A stretch of DNA of 64,000 nt from Silvimonas amylolytica (GTDB lineage Bacteria; Pseudomonadota; Gammaproteobacteria; Burkholderiales; Chitinibacteraceae): NCBI RefSeq assembly GCF_014645555.1, contig NZ_BMLY01000009.1, positions 45,357-109,356 on the forward strand, in the 5' to 3' direction. Within the stretch, counting starts at the first letter, position 1; each line of letters starts with the position of its first letter. The notes under the pieces were generated by a model. The model did no database searches. It saw nothing but the letters and a program-made list of their open reading frames with translations, and had not been told where the DNA came from. Below, in pieces: positions 36,142 to 44,626 of the stretch. A program made the translations under genes and the position numbers.

Positions 36142-36642
36142 TCAGGCTTGCAGAGCATCCACAGCACGTGCCAGGTTGTCGAACACGGCGGCCCAGCCCT
36201 GCTCATGATCGGCGCACATGGTCTCAGAAGGCATACCGTTGTGGCGGAAGGTCAGCAGGGTCTGTTTTTCTCCATGCGGTGTGAACAGGACGGTCACTTG
36301 CATGTCGACGGGTAAAGACATCCCCTTTTCCCACTCAAAACTGAACACCAGTTTTTCGTTGGGTACGATTTCCCGGTACACACAACGGATGATCATGTCG
36401 TCGCCGCTACGCGGAGATTTGAATGCGACGCGGAACAGCCCGCCCACGCGAAAGTCAAAATCCAGGATGGTCGAGTTTCCCGGACTGCCGTTCTCACCGG
36501 CTGGCGTCCACCAGCGCGCCACATGGGCGCGGTCTTGCCACAGGTTGAATACGCGCGCTGGCGGGGCGTTCAGGATACGGTTCATCACCAGTTCATGGGC
36601 ACCGGCAGACAACGGTGTTTCAAGTTCCACTTTCGCGTTCAT
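36142..36642 (-). CDS. SRPBCC (AHSA1-like) domain protein
   Basis: The 166-residue protein is an Activator-of-Hsp90 homology 1/START-like cavity fold: ELVMNRILNAPPARVFNLWQDRAHVARWW at the start, DFRVGGLFRVAF, IVPNEKLVFSFEW in the middle and HEQGWAAVFDNLARAVDAL at the end. Such proteins bind small hydrophobic ligands. Its ATG lies inside the last codons of the upstream ArsR gene (23-nt overlap). The ArsR plus SRPBCC pairing is very common in bacteria, with the regulator controlling both genes; the ligand is unknown. Confidence 0.9.
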   Translation of the reverse strand: MNAKVELETPLSAGAHELVMNRILNAPPARVFNLWQDRAHVARWWTPAGENGSPGNSTILDFDFRVGGLFRVAFKSPRSGDDMIIRCVYREIVPNEKLVFSFEWEKGMSLPVDMQVTVLFTPHGEKQTLLTFRHNGMPSETMCADHEQGWAAVFDNLARAVDALQA

Positions 36643-36976
36643 GGCCTTGCTCCTTGCGTTGCAGTTCGTCGAGGTATGCCGCCATCCGGTCGAGGTTGTC
36701 TTCCCAGAACTTGCGGTATTGATCAAGCCAGCCCGTTGCTTCACGCAACGGTTCCGGCGCCAGCCGGCGCGGCCGGTATTGCGCCGCGCGGCCTTGTACC
36801 ACCAACCCTGCCCGCTCCAGCACCTTGAGGTGTTTAGAGACACTGGGCAGTGCCATATCAAAGGGTTCCGCGAGTTCATTCACGCTGGCTTCGCCCAGCG
36901 CCAGCCGGGCCAGGATGGCTCGGCGCGTTGGGTCTGCCAGTGCGCCAAAAACAGCGCTCAATGCATCTTGTTCCAT
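36620..36976 (-). CDS. ArsR-family transcriptional regulator
   Basis: The 118-residue winged-helix protein reads ALADPTRRAILARLALGEASVNELAEPFDMALPSVSKHLKVLERAGLV, the standard ArsR/SmtB core. It lacks the ELCVC metal-binding loop of ArsR and the SmtB histidines, so it is likely a non-metal-sensing member. It is the first gene of the two-gene operon with SRPBCC. An inverted repeat starts 6 bp upstream of the start codon, fitting autorepression. No clear ribosome-binding site precedes the ATG. Confidence 0.9.
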   Translation of the reverse strand: MEQDALSAVFGALADPTRRAILARLALGEASVNELAEPFDMALPSVSKHLKVLERAGLVVQGRAAQYRPRRLAPEPLREATGWLDQYRKFWEDNLDRMAAYLDELQRKEQGHERESGT

Positions 36977-36982
36977 GTTTAT

Positions 36983-37014
36983 TTAGCCAATTGGTTATTT
37001 ATCCAAAAGGCTAA
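36983..37014. promoter_or_regulatory. Inverted-repeat operator of the arsR-SRPBCC operon
   Basis: TTAGCCAATTGG (36983-36994), an 8-bp AT spacer and CCAAAAGGCTAA (37003-37014) form 12-bp arms matching at 10 of 12 positions. The AT-rich spacer could double as the -10 region on the minus strand. Confidence 0.65.
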
Positions 37015-37090
37015 TTAAATGACGATGGCAAGTCAATGCACAGCCCGATGATCGGCAGATTTGGCGAACGGTCTGGATAAGCGGCAATAA

Positions 37091-37117
37091 AAAAAGCGCC
37101 CATGCTGGGCGCTTTTT
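37091..37117. terminator. Terminator after the phosphofructokinase gene
   Basis: AAAAAGCGCCCA (37091-37102) pairs perfectly with TGGGCGCTTTTT (37106-37117), loop TGC. It lies just past the minus-strand stop at 37134. Confidence 0.92.
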
Positions 37118-37133
37118 CCGGCAAACCGCCGCC

Positions 37134-38381
37134 TTAAAGGATCTCGAATGGCGGCAGTTTCTTTTCCATCAGCGGAAAATGCCAGACCGGATAATCCGGC
37201 AGGCCGTGGTCGAACGGCGGCGGGGTTTCTCCCAGGATCAGCGGTGCGAAATACGCCCGCCCCATCACCGACAGATGCATGCCATCGTCACGCAGATAGC
37301 TCTCAGGCAGGGCCTTTTCTTTGTTGGCCACCTCTTTGAGCGAGACCGGCGCAATATGCCAGCGGTAAGGTTGGTCGGCCTCACGCACAATGGCCGGCAT
37401 CACGCTGCGCTGACCATTCAACGCGAAGTCCACCGCGGCTTCACCAACTGCAATCGCTTGTTCCAGATCATTGGCCGAGGCCAGGTGGCGCGCAGCCCGT
37501 TGCATGTAGTCGGCCACCGCCCAATGGCATTTATGGCCCAGTTCGGCACGAATGATATTGGCCAGCAATGGTGCCACGCCACCAAGTTGCGTGTGGCCAA
37601 ATGCATCGGTCCCGCCCGACTCTGCCAGGCGATGGCCGCCAGCATCGCGAATGCCTTCGGCTGCGACGACCACGCAATAACCAATGTGATTGACGGTCTC
37701 TTTCACTGCCCGCAAAAAGCGTTGTGCATCAAACGGTACTTCGGGCAGCAAGAGCAGGTGGGGCGGCTCAGCCGGGGTCCGGCTGGCCAGGCCCGCCGAT
37801 GCCGCCAGCCAGCCTGTGTGGCGACCCATGACTTCCAGAATGAACACTTTGGTCGAAGAGGACGACATGGACGCCAGATCAAGACCGCACTCGCGGGTGG
37901 TCGTGGCAATGTACTTGGCCACAGACCCGAACCCAGGCGAAGTATCGGTGTGCGGCAGATCGTTATCGATTGTTTTAGGGATATGGATGGCGGTCAGGTC
38001 CAGACCCTGGTATTGCGCGTATTCAGCCACTTTCAGACAAGTGTCGGCAGAGTCTCCGCCACCGTTGTAGAAAAAATAGCCAATGTCATATGCCGCAAAC
38101 AGTTCGAACAAGCGCTTGAGTTCGCTGCCGTGCTTGAGCTTGTGGCGGCAGGAACCAAACGCGCCACCCGGCGTGTGACGCAGCGCGGTTAACTGGCTTT
38201 CAGCCACAGCGCTGATGTCGATCAGCGACTCTGTCAGCGCCCCCAGAATGCCATCTTGCGCAGCGTACAGCGTGCCGATCTTGTCCGGGTGGCGTCTTGC
38301 GGCAGAGATCACACCCCACGCAGAAGCATTGATAACAGGGGTTACACCGCCGGATTGGGCATATAACGCGTTTCTGGGCAC
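37134..38381 (-). CDS. pfp: 6-phosphofructokinase, pyrophosphate-type
   Basis: The enzyme phosphorylates fructose-6-phosphate. The 415-residue protein has YAQSGGVTPVINAS at the N-terminus, FFYNGGGDSADTCLKVAE and the active-site loop HIPKTIDNDLPHTDTSPGFGS. In this family Lys in PKTIDND, where ATP enzymes have Gly (PGTIDND), and Asp in GGGDS mark the PPi-dependent type, which runs reversibly. VMGRHTGWLAA is the fructose-6-phosphate-binding block. Start is GTG (38379-38381), supported by AAGGAGCG 8 nt upstream. It is a single gene with its own terminator. Confidence 0.88.
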   Translation of the reverse strand: MPRNALYAQSGGVTPVINASAWGVISAARRHPDKIGTLYAAQDGILGALTESLIDISAVAESQLTALRHTPGGAFGSCRHKLKHGSELKRLFELFAAYDIGYFFYNGGGDSADTCLKVAEYAQYQGLDLTAIHIPKTIDNDLPHTDTSPGFGSVAKYIATTTRECGLDLASMSSSSTKVFILEVMGRHTGWLAASAGLASRTPAEPPHLLLLPEVPFDAQRFLRAVKETVNHIGYCVVVAAEGIRDAGGHRLAESGGTDAFGHTQLGGVAPLLANIIRAELGHKCHWAVADYMQRAARHLASANDLEQAIAVGEAAVDFALNGQRSVMPAIVREADQPYRWHIAPVSLKEVANKEKALPESYLRDDGMHLSVMGRAYFAPLILGETPPPFDHGLPDYPVWHFPLMEKKLPPFEIL

Positions 38382-38759
38382 GGTCGCGCTCCTTGTGGGG
38401 TTGCACTGGCATTTGAACGATTGTTGTCATTCTTGCGCGACGCAGCATTGAACCGCATCGGGACTTTCGCCACGTGGGAGAACCCTGATACCAGCGTTTG
38501 CCCATCGCTGACAGCGCAAACGGGCAACCCGGTCTAACCTGAAGGCGCGGTGCACTAGTGTAACCAGTGCGGTGCAGTCGTCGCATGTTCGCCCCAAGGC
38601 AGTGCAGCATCACGCACAAAACCGGTCTTTTTGCGTGCAAAACCCCGGTCAAAAGCTGGCACAGGGTTTGCAAGAACAACAGCAGCAGCAAGCGCTGCCT
38701 CTGCCAGGCGCGGCCCCGTCGGCGCGCATCGTCACGTACCCATCATGGAAGTGCGTACC
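38382..38759. other. Divergent intergenic region before the Anbu cluster
   Basis: This 378-bp gap lies between the divergent phosphofructokinase and the ATP-grasp gene. No recognised RNA or regulator site was found. It contains short inverted repeats around 38490-38535 and a CAG-rich stretch at about 38670-38695. Frames across it carry no recognisable domain. Confidence 0.4.
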
Positions 38760-40187
38760 ATGCACCAGATCGATTTGCCTGCCCAAACCGGATTTGACGA
38801 AATGCTGGACCGGGATCATTCAATCCGGCCGCACTATAAACCTTTTTTTGACTGGCTCAACGCGCAAACCCCCGCCATGCTGGGGCAGCGTCGCAAAGAA
38901 GCCGAACTGTTGTTTCACCGTGTCGGGATCACGTTTTCTGTTCATGGGGATGAAAGCGGTAATGAAAGACTGATCCCCTTCGATACCATTCCGCGCATTA
39001 TTCCGGCGGAGGAATGGCAACTGCTGGAGGCCGGCCTCAAGCAGCGGGTCGCGGCGCTCAATGCGTTTTTACACGACATCTACCATCACCAGCACATCCT
39101 CAAAGCCGGCAAGATTCCGGCCGAGCAGGTACTGGTGAATGCGCAGTACCGTTCTGCCATGTGCGGGCTGGATCTGCCACACAACCTGTATGCGCATATC
39201 GCGGGCATCGACATCATTCGTCATGGTGACGGCAACTACTATGTGCTGGAAGACAACTTGCGCGTGCCCTCCGGCGTGTCGTACATGCTGGAAAACCGCA
39301 AGATGATGATGCGGTTGTTTCCTGAGTTGTTTGAAAAACACGCGGTGGCGCCGGTCGAGCACTACCCCACACTCTTGTTGTCTACACTGCGCCAAAGCAG
39401 TTACGCCGATAACCCGACGGTGGTGGTCATGACACCGGGCCACTACAACAGCGCGTATTTCGAGCATGCTTTCCTGGCACAGCAAATGGGCGTGGAACTC
39501 GTCGAAGGCCGGGATTTGTTCGTCAAAGACCTCAAGGTCTACATGCGCACCACGGCCGGCCCCAAGCAGGTGGACGTCATCTACCGCCGGCTGGACGATC
39601 TCTTCATTGACCCGCTGGTGTTCCAGGCCGATTCCAGCCTGGGTGTGCCGGGTCTGATTGCGGCATATCGGGCTGGTAACGTGGTATTGGCCAATGCCAT
39701 TGGCACTGGCGTGGCCGATGACAAATCCATCTACCCCTACGTGCCGGACATGATCCGCTTTTATCTGGATGAAGAACCGCTGCTGCTCAATGTGCCCACC
39801 TGGCAATGTCGTAACCCGAGCGAACTAAGCCACGTTCTGGCCAACCTGGATGAGCTGGTCGTCAAGGAAGTACATGGTGCGGGCGGGTACGGCATGTTGA
39901 TTGGCCCCAAGGCCTCAAAGGCAGAGATCGAACATTTCCGCGATCTGTTGAAGGCCAACCCGGCCAATTACATTGCGCAGCCGACGCTTTCGCTCAGCAC
40001 TTGCCCAACCTTTGTTGAAGAAGGTATCGCTCCGCGCCATATCGACTTGCGGCCATTTGTCTTGTCGGGCAACACCGTGCGCATCGTGCCGGGCGGGCTG
40101 GCACGCGTGGCGTTGCAAAAAGGTTCGCTGGTGGTTAATTCATCTCAGGGCGGCGGGACGAAAGATGCCTGGATTCTGGAAGCCTGA
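38760..40187 (+). CDS. Circularly permuted ATP-grasp protein (Anbu cluster)
   Basis: The 475-residue protein matches the COG2308 type of ATP-grasp: FDEMLDRDHSIRPHYKPFFDWL, EWQLLEAGLKQRVAALNAFLHDIYH, YVLEDNLRVPSGVSYMLENR, VDVIYRRLDDLFIDPL, ELVVKEVHGAGGYGMLIGP and HIDLRPFVLSGNTVRIVPGGLARVALQKGSLVVNSSQGGGTKDAWIL. Such enzymes are predicted peptide/amide ligases, but the product is unknown. The ATG at 38760 follows GGAAGTG; an in-frame ATG at 38745 is the alternative. It heads a four-gene run with an alpha-E, a transglutaminase-like and an Anbu protein. Confidence 0.88.
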   Translation: MHQIDLPAQTGFDEMLDRDHSIRPHYKPFFDWLNAQTPAMLGQRRKEAELLFHRVGITFSVHGDESGNERLIPFDTIPRIIPAEEWQLLEAGLKQRVAALNAFLHDIYHHQHILKAGKIPAEQVLVNAQYRSAMCGLDLPHNLYAHIAGIDIIRHGDGNYYVLEDNLRVPSGVSYMLENRKMMMRLFPELFEKHAVAPVEHYPTLLLSTLRQSSYADNPTVVVMTPGHYNSAYFEHAFLAQQMGVELVEGRDLFVKDLKVYMRTTAGPKQVDVIYRRLDDLFIDPLVFQADSSLGVPGLIAAYRAGNVVLANAIGTGVADDKSIYPYVPDMIRFYLDEEPLLLNVPTWQCRNPSELSHVLANLDELVVKEVHGAGGYGMLIGPKASKAEIEHFRDLLKANPANYIAQPTLSLSTCPTFVEEGIAPRHIDLRPFVLSGNTVRIVPGGLARVALQKGSLVVNSSQGGGTKDAWILEA

Positions 40188-40207
40188 ACAATACGGAGAC
40201 ACTCATC

Positions 40208-41146
40208 ATGATGCTCAGCCGCACTGCCGACCATTTGTACTGGATGTCCCGTTACCTTGAGCGTGCCGAAAACCTGGCGCGTTTGCTGGATGTGAGTTTC
40301 AGCCTCTCGTTACTGCCGCAATCACAAGGGGCCCGTGCCGAAATGCGCGCACCGCTGGTGATTACCGAGACCCTGGATCGGTTCTCTGCCCGCTACCCGA
40401 AAATCACGGCGGAGGCGCTCTTGCAGTTCATGGCACTGGATCGGGACAACCCGGCCAGTATCCTCAGTTGCATCCGCCACGCGCGTGAAAACGCCCATGC
40501 GGTGCGCGGCAAGATCACCGTCGAGATGTGGGAGAACATCAACGCCACCTGGCTGGAAGCCAAGAACTTTGAAGCCAATGGCATTGCCAATGTCGGGGAT
40601 TTTTTTGACTGGGTGAAAGCACGCTCTCACGTCTTTCGAGGCATTGCCTACGGCACCATCTTGCGCGGCGATGCGTATAGCTTTATCCGGCTGGGCACAT
40701 TCATTGAACGGGCCGATAACACAGCCCGCCTGCTGGATGTGAAAGCCAGTCTGATTGCCCAGGCCAACAAGGAAAACCCGCAAGATGCGCAGGATTACTA
40801 CGCATGGAGTTCGTTATTGCGGGCATTGTCGGCGTACGAGGCTTACGTGGAAATGTACCGCGAAGGCGTTGAGATGCGATCCGTGACCGAGTTGCTTGTG
40901 TTGTCTCCGCGCCTGCCGCGCTCGCTCTGCGCGTGCCTGGATGCCATCTGCAAGATCGTGGCACAGATCGAAGGTGACAATGGTCGGCTGGTTCAGCGAG
41001 AAGCACACCTTTTGCTGAACGATCTGCGCTTTACCGAGGTCGATGAAATACTGGAGCACGGTTTGCACGAATACCTGAGTGAATGCCTCGTGGAGATCAA
41101 CGCACTGGGCAACACCATTGATGAGGCCTACCTGCGGGTGGCCTGA
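40208..41146 (+). CDS. Alpha-E domain protein (Anbu cluster)
   Basis: The 312-residue, almost wholly helical protein is of the COG2307 type. It begins MMLSRTADHLYWMSRYLERAENLARLLDV, the family's near-invariant start, continues with ARENAHAVRGKITVEMWENINATWLEAK and FIERADNTARLLDVKASL, and ends HEYLSECLVEINALGNTIDEAYL. It always occurs next to the circularly permuted ATP-grasp and transglutaminase-like genes; its own activity is unknown and it may be a scaffold. It follows the ATP-grasp stop by 20 nt with GGAG before the ATG; the second ATG (40211) is possible. Confidence 0.9.
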   Translation: MMLSRTADHLYWMSRYLERAENLARLLDVSFSLSLLPQSQGARAEMRAPLVITETLDRFSARYPKITAEALLQFMALDRDNPASILSCIRHARENAHAVRGKITVEMWENINATWLEAKNFEANGIANVGDFFDWVKARSHVFRGIAYGTILRGDAYSFIRLGTFIERADNTARLLDVKASLIAQANKENPQDAQDYYAWSSLLRALSAYEAYVEMYREGVEMRSVTELLVLSPRLPRSLCACLDAICKIVAQIEGDNGRLVQREAHLLLNDLRFTEVDEILEHGLHEYLSECLVEINALGNTIDEAYLRVA

Positions 41147-41156
41147 CGGAAACGGC

Positions 41157-41978
41157 ATGCATCTGGAAATCCATCACGAAACGATTTATCGCTACGACAC
41201 GCCCGTCTCGCATAGCGTGCAGTTGCTGCGCCTGTCGCCAAGGCGTGACCCGGATCAGACCACCGTCCATTGGCAACTGGAAATGCCAGGCACGACAGAC
41301 CTGACCATTGATGCGTACGGTAATGAGCAGCACGTACTGACCCTGGACCAGCCCGTGACCGAGATCCGTATCGTGGCGCAAGGCGTGGTGGAAACTCGCC
41401 CGCCCATACCTCAACGCGACGTGATCCCGGCGCTGGTGTTCCGGCAGGCGACCTCACTGACCACGGCCGATGACGCCATCAAGGCGTTTGCGCATAACTA
41501 TCAGCGTTTGATCGAAAAACATGGTCGCCATGGTCTGATGGATTTGATGGCCGATTTGCTGGACCACATGCCGTACACACCGGGTCAGACGGATGCCAGT
41601 ACGCCGGCACAAGAGTCCTTCGCCCAGCGCCTGGGCGTCTGCCAGGATCACGCGCATGTGTTCATTGCAGTCTGCCGTTATCTTGGCATTCCGGCCCGCT
41701 ATGTCAGCGGTTATCTCTATACCGAAAACGATCATCACGTGGCCAGTCATGCGTGGGTAGAAGCGCTGACCGATGGTGCCTGGTATGCATTTGATGTCAG
41801 CAATGCGTGTATTCCGGATGAACGCTACGTGCGCCTGGCGATTGGTCTGGATTACCTGGACGCTTGCCCGGTACGCGGACTGCGCCGGGGTGGCGGTGCG
41901 GAGACCATGGTGAGCCACACCCGGGTACGCTCGATCCTGCATTTTCAGCAACATCAACAACAACAACAGCAGCAATAG
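41157..41978 (+). CDS. Transglutaminase-like cysteine peptidase (Anbu cluster)
   Basis: The 273-residue protein is of the COG1305 type. The N-terminal beta domain begins LEIHHETIYRYDTPVSHSVQLLRLSPR. The papain-like triad is visible: Cys in RLGVCQDHAHVFIAVCRYLGIPARYVSGYL, His in VASHAWVEALT and Asp in WYAFDVSNAC. It ends in a Gln-rich tail (HFQQHQQQQQQQ) encoded by a CAA/CAG run. Start at 41157 is 11 nt after the alpha-E stop with GGAAA upstream. In this cluster it is predicted to act on peptide or amide bonds made by the ATP-grasp partner. Confidence 0.9.
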   Translation: MHLEIHHETIYRYDTPVSHSVQLLRLSPRRDPDQTTVHWQLEMPGTTDLTIDAYGNEQHVLTLDQPVTEIRIVAQGVVETRPPIPQRDVIPALVFRQATSLTTADDAIKAFAHNYQRLIEKHGRHGLMDLMADLLDHMPYTPGQTDASTPAQESFAQRLGVCQDHAHVFIAVCRYLGIPARYVSGYLYTENDHHVASHAWVEALTDGAWYAFDVSNACIPDERYVRLAIGLDYLDACPVRGLRRGGGAETMVSHTRVRSILHFQQHQQQQQQQ

Positions 41979-42086
41979 CGATCGGCGCCGTCACGCTCGC
42001 GCAACAGACCACGCAAACGGTTTGCCAGTGCCAGCCCTGCCGCGCAGTACAATGATGATTCGCCCCAGCCTATAACGAGCCGGTCC

Positions 42087-42833
42087 ATGACTTACTGTGT
42101 TGCCATGCGCCTGAAAGACGGGCTGCTGTTTGCATCTGATTCCCGGACCAATGCCGGGGTGGATCACATTGCTACGTTCCGCAAAATGCATGTGTTCGAG
42201 GTACCGGGCGAGCGCACCATCATCATTCTGACTGCTGGCAATCTGGCCACCACGCAAAGCGTCATCAATTTGCTGCAGGCCCGCACCCAGCAAGAGTTGC
42301 ATCATCTTTTGAACGTGAATTCGCTGTACGAAGCAGCGATCCTGGTCGGTGAAACTGCCCGTGAAGTGGTCAGCCGCGATAGTCAGGGGTCTGGCAATGT
42401 GAGCATGTCGCAGGGCGTGGATTTTGGTGGATCGTTCATCGTGGGTGGGCAGATTCGCGGCGAAGCACCCCGTCTGTTCAACGTTTACCCGCAATGCAAT
42501 TTCATCGAGGCATCAGAAGACACCCCGTATTTCCAGATTGGTGAATCCAAATACGGCAAGCCGATTCTCGACCGGGTGATCCAGTACGATACGCCGCTGG
42601 AACAAGCGCTCAAATGCATGCTGATCTCGTTTGATTCGACCATTCGCAGCAACTTGTCTGTGGGCCTGCCGATCGACGTCTTGCGTTGCAAGACCGATGC
42701 GTTTAGCAAGGTCAAACCCTACCGCATCGAAGAAAATAACGCCTGGTTCAACCGCACCCGCAAAGCGTGGAGCACTGGCTTGCGCAAGGTGTTCGGGCAG
42801 ATTCCAGAGGCAGACTGGTTTGATCAGTTGTAA
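42087..42833 (+). CDS. anbu: Anbu proteasome-like peptidase
   Basis: This protein has 248 residues (COG3484), an Ntn-hydrolase related to HslV and proteasome beta subunits. It begins MTYCVAMRLKDGLLFASDSRTNAGVDHIATFRKMHVF: after Met removal Thr is the nucleophile, with Asp17 and Lys32 as expected helpers. ILTAGNLATTQSVINLL and GGSFIVGGQIRGEAPRLFNVYPQCNFIEAS follow the Anbu pattern. Anbu forms helical or lock-washer assemblies with no dedicated ATPase. It lies 108 nt after the transglutaminase-like gene; the four genes form the standard Anbu neighbourhood, whose function is unresolved. Confidence 0.92.
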   Translation: MTYCVAMRLKDGLLFASDSRTNAGVDHIATFRKMHVFEVPGERTIIILTAGNLATTQSVINLLQARTQQELHHLLNVNSLYEAAILVGETAREVVSRDSQGSGNVSMSQGVDFGGSFIVGGQIRGEAPRLFNVYPQCNFIEASEDTPYFQIGESKYGKPILDRVIQYDTPLEQALKCMLISFDSTIRSNLSVGLPIDVLRCKTDAFSKVKPYRIEENNAWFNRTRKAWSTGLRKVFGQIPEADWFDQL

Positions 42834-42843
42834 GACAGACGGA

Positions 42844-43593
42844 TTATTCACTGCCCTTCTGTAGTACCCACGCCGCGACCGTCTGCGCCATCTCTTTGCG
42901 ATGCGGCCCAAAACACAGTCCGTGATCCGCCTCGGGCATCAATACAAAACGGCCGCCCGCCGCCATCGCGGCCTGCTGGCCTGTTTCCGGTTTGACCACG
43001 ACATCTTTGCCACCGTGAATCACCATGACTGAAGAATGGGCGTGGGTCAGCGTGGCGTTCAGGTCAAATGCGAGCGCCTCGGCCACCAGGACCTGGCTGA
43101 TTTCCAGCCCGATGAAATCTGCGCTGCCGTTATCCAGTTGCGGTGAGCTGGCCACAACCTGCTGCAGGTATTGCCCCACCGTTCCTGCGGGTGCCAGCAA
43201 GACGATGCTGGCCAGATCACCGCGCCGTGCGCCAACGCTCGCCGCAGCCAGTGCACCCATGCTGTAACCCAGCACATGCCAGCGCAGACCGGGATAGCGA
43301 TCGGCCAGTTCATCGAGCAAGGTGTCCGTCTGCATGATCTGATCGGCAATCGACAAGTCGGCAAAACGCCCCGTGCTTTCGCCACAACCTGCAAAGTCGA
43401 ACCGGAAGACGGTGATCCCTTGCGCAGCCAGATCACGCCCTAGCTCGACGAACAGATAGGCAAACTCGATGCGTGAGCCGGTAAAGCCATGCAGCAGCAA
43501 CACCGCATCACCCGAGGCACGGGCCTCTGGCAAGTGCGCAGAGCCCGCCAGCATCTGGTTGCGGTAGTTCACACTCAAACTGATCTCGGCCAT
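42844..43593 (-). CDS. Alpha/beta hydrolase (esterase-like)
   Basis: The 249-residue soluble protein carries AVLLLHGFTGSRIEFAYLF (oxyanion region), RFDFAGCGESTGRF, the nucleophile elbow in LGYSMGALAAASVG, the acid in VIHGGKDVVVKPETG and the histidine in EADHGLCFGP. The layout fits the BD-FAE/feruloyl-esterase-like or YqiA-type serine hydrolases; the substrate is unknown. It converges with the Anbu gene (10 nt between the stops) and is probably not part of that cluster. Confidence 0.88.
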   Translation of the reverse strand: MAEISLSVNYRNQMLAGSAHLPEARASGDAVLLLHGFTGSRIEFAYLFVELGRDLAAQGITVFRFDFAGCGESTGRFADLSIADQIMQTDTLLDELADRYPGLRWHVLGYSMGALAAASVGARRGDLASIVLLAPAGTVGQYLQQVVASSPQLDNGSADFIGLEISQVLVAEALAFDLNATLTHAHSSVMVIHGGKDVVVKPETGQQAAMAAGGRFVLMPEADHGLCFGPHRKEMAQTVAAWVLQKGSE

Positions 43594-43717
43594 GGCTGCT
43601 CCTTGAAAACGACGACATTACGCCAGGATCCGGGGCGTGTGGTGTGCCGGTATTGTGCAGTCGTCGGGCTTGACGAGCCTGCTACACTAGAGGCATTCCG
43701 CCTATCGAGTACCCCCA

Positions 43718-44626
43718 ATGTACGATCTTGCCCGTTCCCAGCTTGTTACCGTGCGCGATTGCCTGCGCTTTGCCGTCTCACGGTTCAAGGATGCCAACCT
43801 CTTCTATGGCCATGGCACCGACAACGCCTATGACGAAGCCGCCTGGTTGATCTTGTCGATGCTGGGTCTGCCACTGGACCGGCTGGAGCCCTTTCTGGAT
43901 GCACGCCTGTTGTCGCAAGAACTGGAGAAGGTGATCGAGGCCATTCGCCAGCGCGCCGAAGAACACATTCCTACCGCGTATCTCACGCATGAGGCCTGGC
44001 TGGGCGAGTACAAGTTCTATGTCGACCAGCGCACGATTGTTCCGCGCTCATTCATTGCAGAAATCCTGCGTGAAGGCGCGCTGGAGCCATGGATTGAACA
44101 CCCGGAACTGGTGCACCGTGCGCTGGATCTTTGTACGGGATCGGGTTGTCTGGCGATTCTGGTCGCCGACCATTTCCCGGATGCAGAAGTCGATGCGATT
44201 GATCTTTCGCCCGATGCGCTGGATGTCGCGGAAATCAACGTCGCCGAATACAACCTGGGCGAGCGCATTCACCTGATCGACTCTGACCTTTTCACCGAAG
44301 TGGAAGGCGAAACCTACGATCTGATCGTTTCCAACCCACCGTACGTGGACGCGCCATCCATGGACGAGCTGCCGCAGGAATATCGCCATGAGCCAGAAAT
44401 GGCATTGGGCAGCGGCGATGACGGGCTGGACATCACACGCAAGATCATTGAATCGGCTACGACGTATCTCAATGAGATGGGTGTGTTGATGGTGGAAATC
44501 GGCCACAACCGCGATGTGCTGGAAGCGGCCTACCCCACATTGCCATTTGTATGGATCGATACCACCAGCGGCGATGGGTTTGTGTTCTTGCTGACGCGTG
44601 AAATGCTGGTCGAAGCGGGCTACTGA
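43718..44626 (+). CDS. prmB: 50S ribosomal protein L3 glutamine methyltransferase
   Basis: This SAM-dependent enzyme methylates a glutamine of ribosomal protein L3. The 302-residue protein has an N-terminal helical domain (MYDLARSQLVTVRDCLRFAVSRFKDANLFYGHGTDNAYDEAAWLIL), DLCTGSGCLAILVADHFPDAEVDAIDLS (SAM site) and the catalytic NPPY in IVSNPPYVDAPSMDELPQEYRHEPEMAL. FYGHGTD and the post-NPPY sequence mark PrmB rather than PrmC. Its substrate gene rplC lies at 62775-63419, and the target Gln is present there. Its 3' end overlaps the convergent yafJ-like gene by 7 bp. Confidence 0.93.
   Translation: MYDLARSQLVTVRDCLRFAVSRFKDANLFYGHGTDNAYDEAAWLILSMLGLPLDRLEPFLDARLLSQELEKVIEAIRQRAEEHIPTAYLTHEAWLGEYKFYVDQRTIVPRSFIAEILREGALEPWIEHPELVHRALDLCTGSGCLAILVADHFPDAEVDAIDLSPDALDVAEINVAEYNLGERIHLIDSDLFTEVEGETYDLIVSNPPYVDAPSMDELPQEYRHEPEMALGSGDDGLDITRKIIESATTYLNEMGVLMVEIGHNRDVLEAAYPTLPFVWIDTTSGDGFVFLLTREMLVEAGY

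Noticed and set aside
38572..38973. 133-codon frame with a Gln run upstream of the ATP-grasp gene
   Set aside because: It overlaps the real gene in another frame, and the Gln run comes from CAG-rich DNA without coding support.
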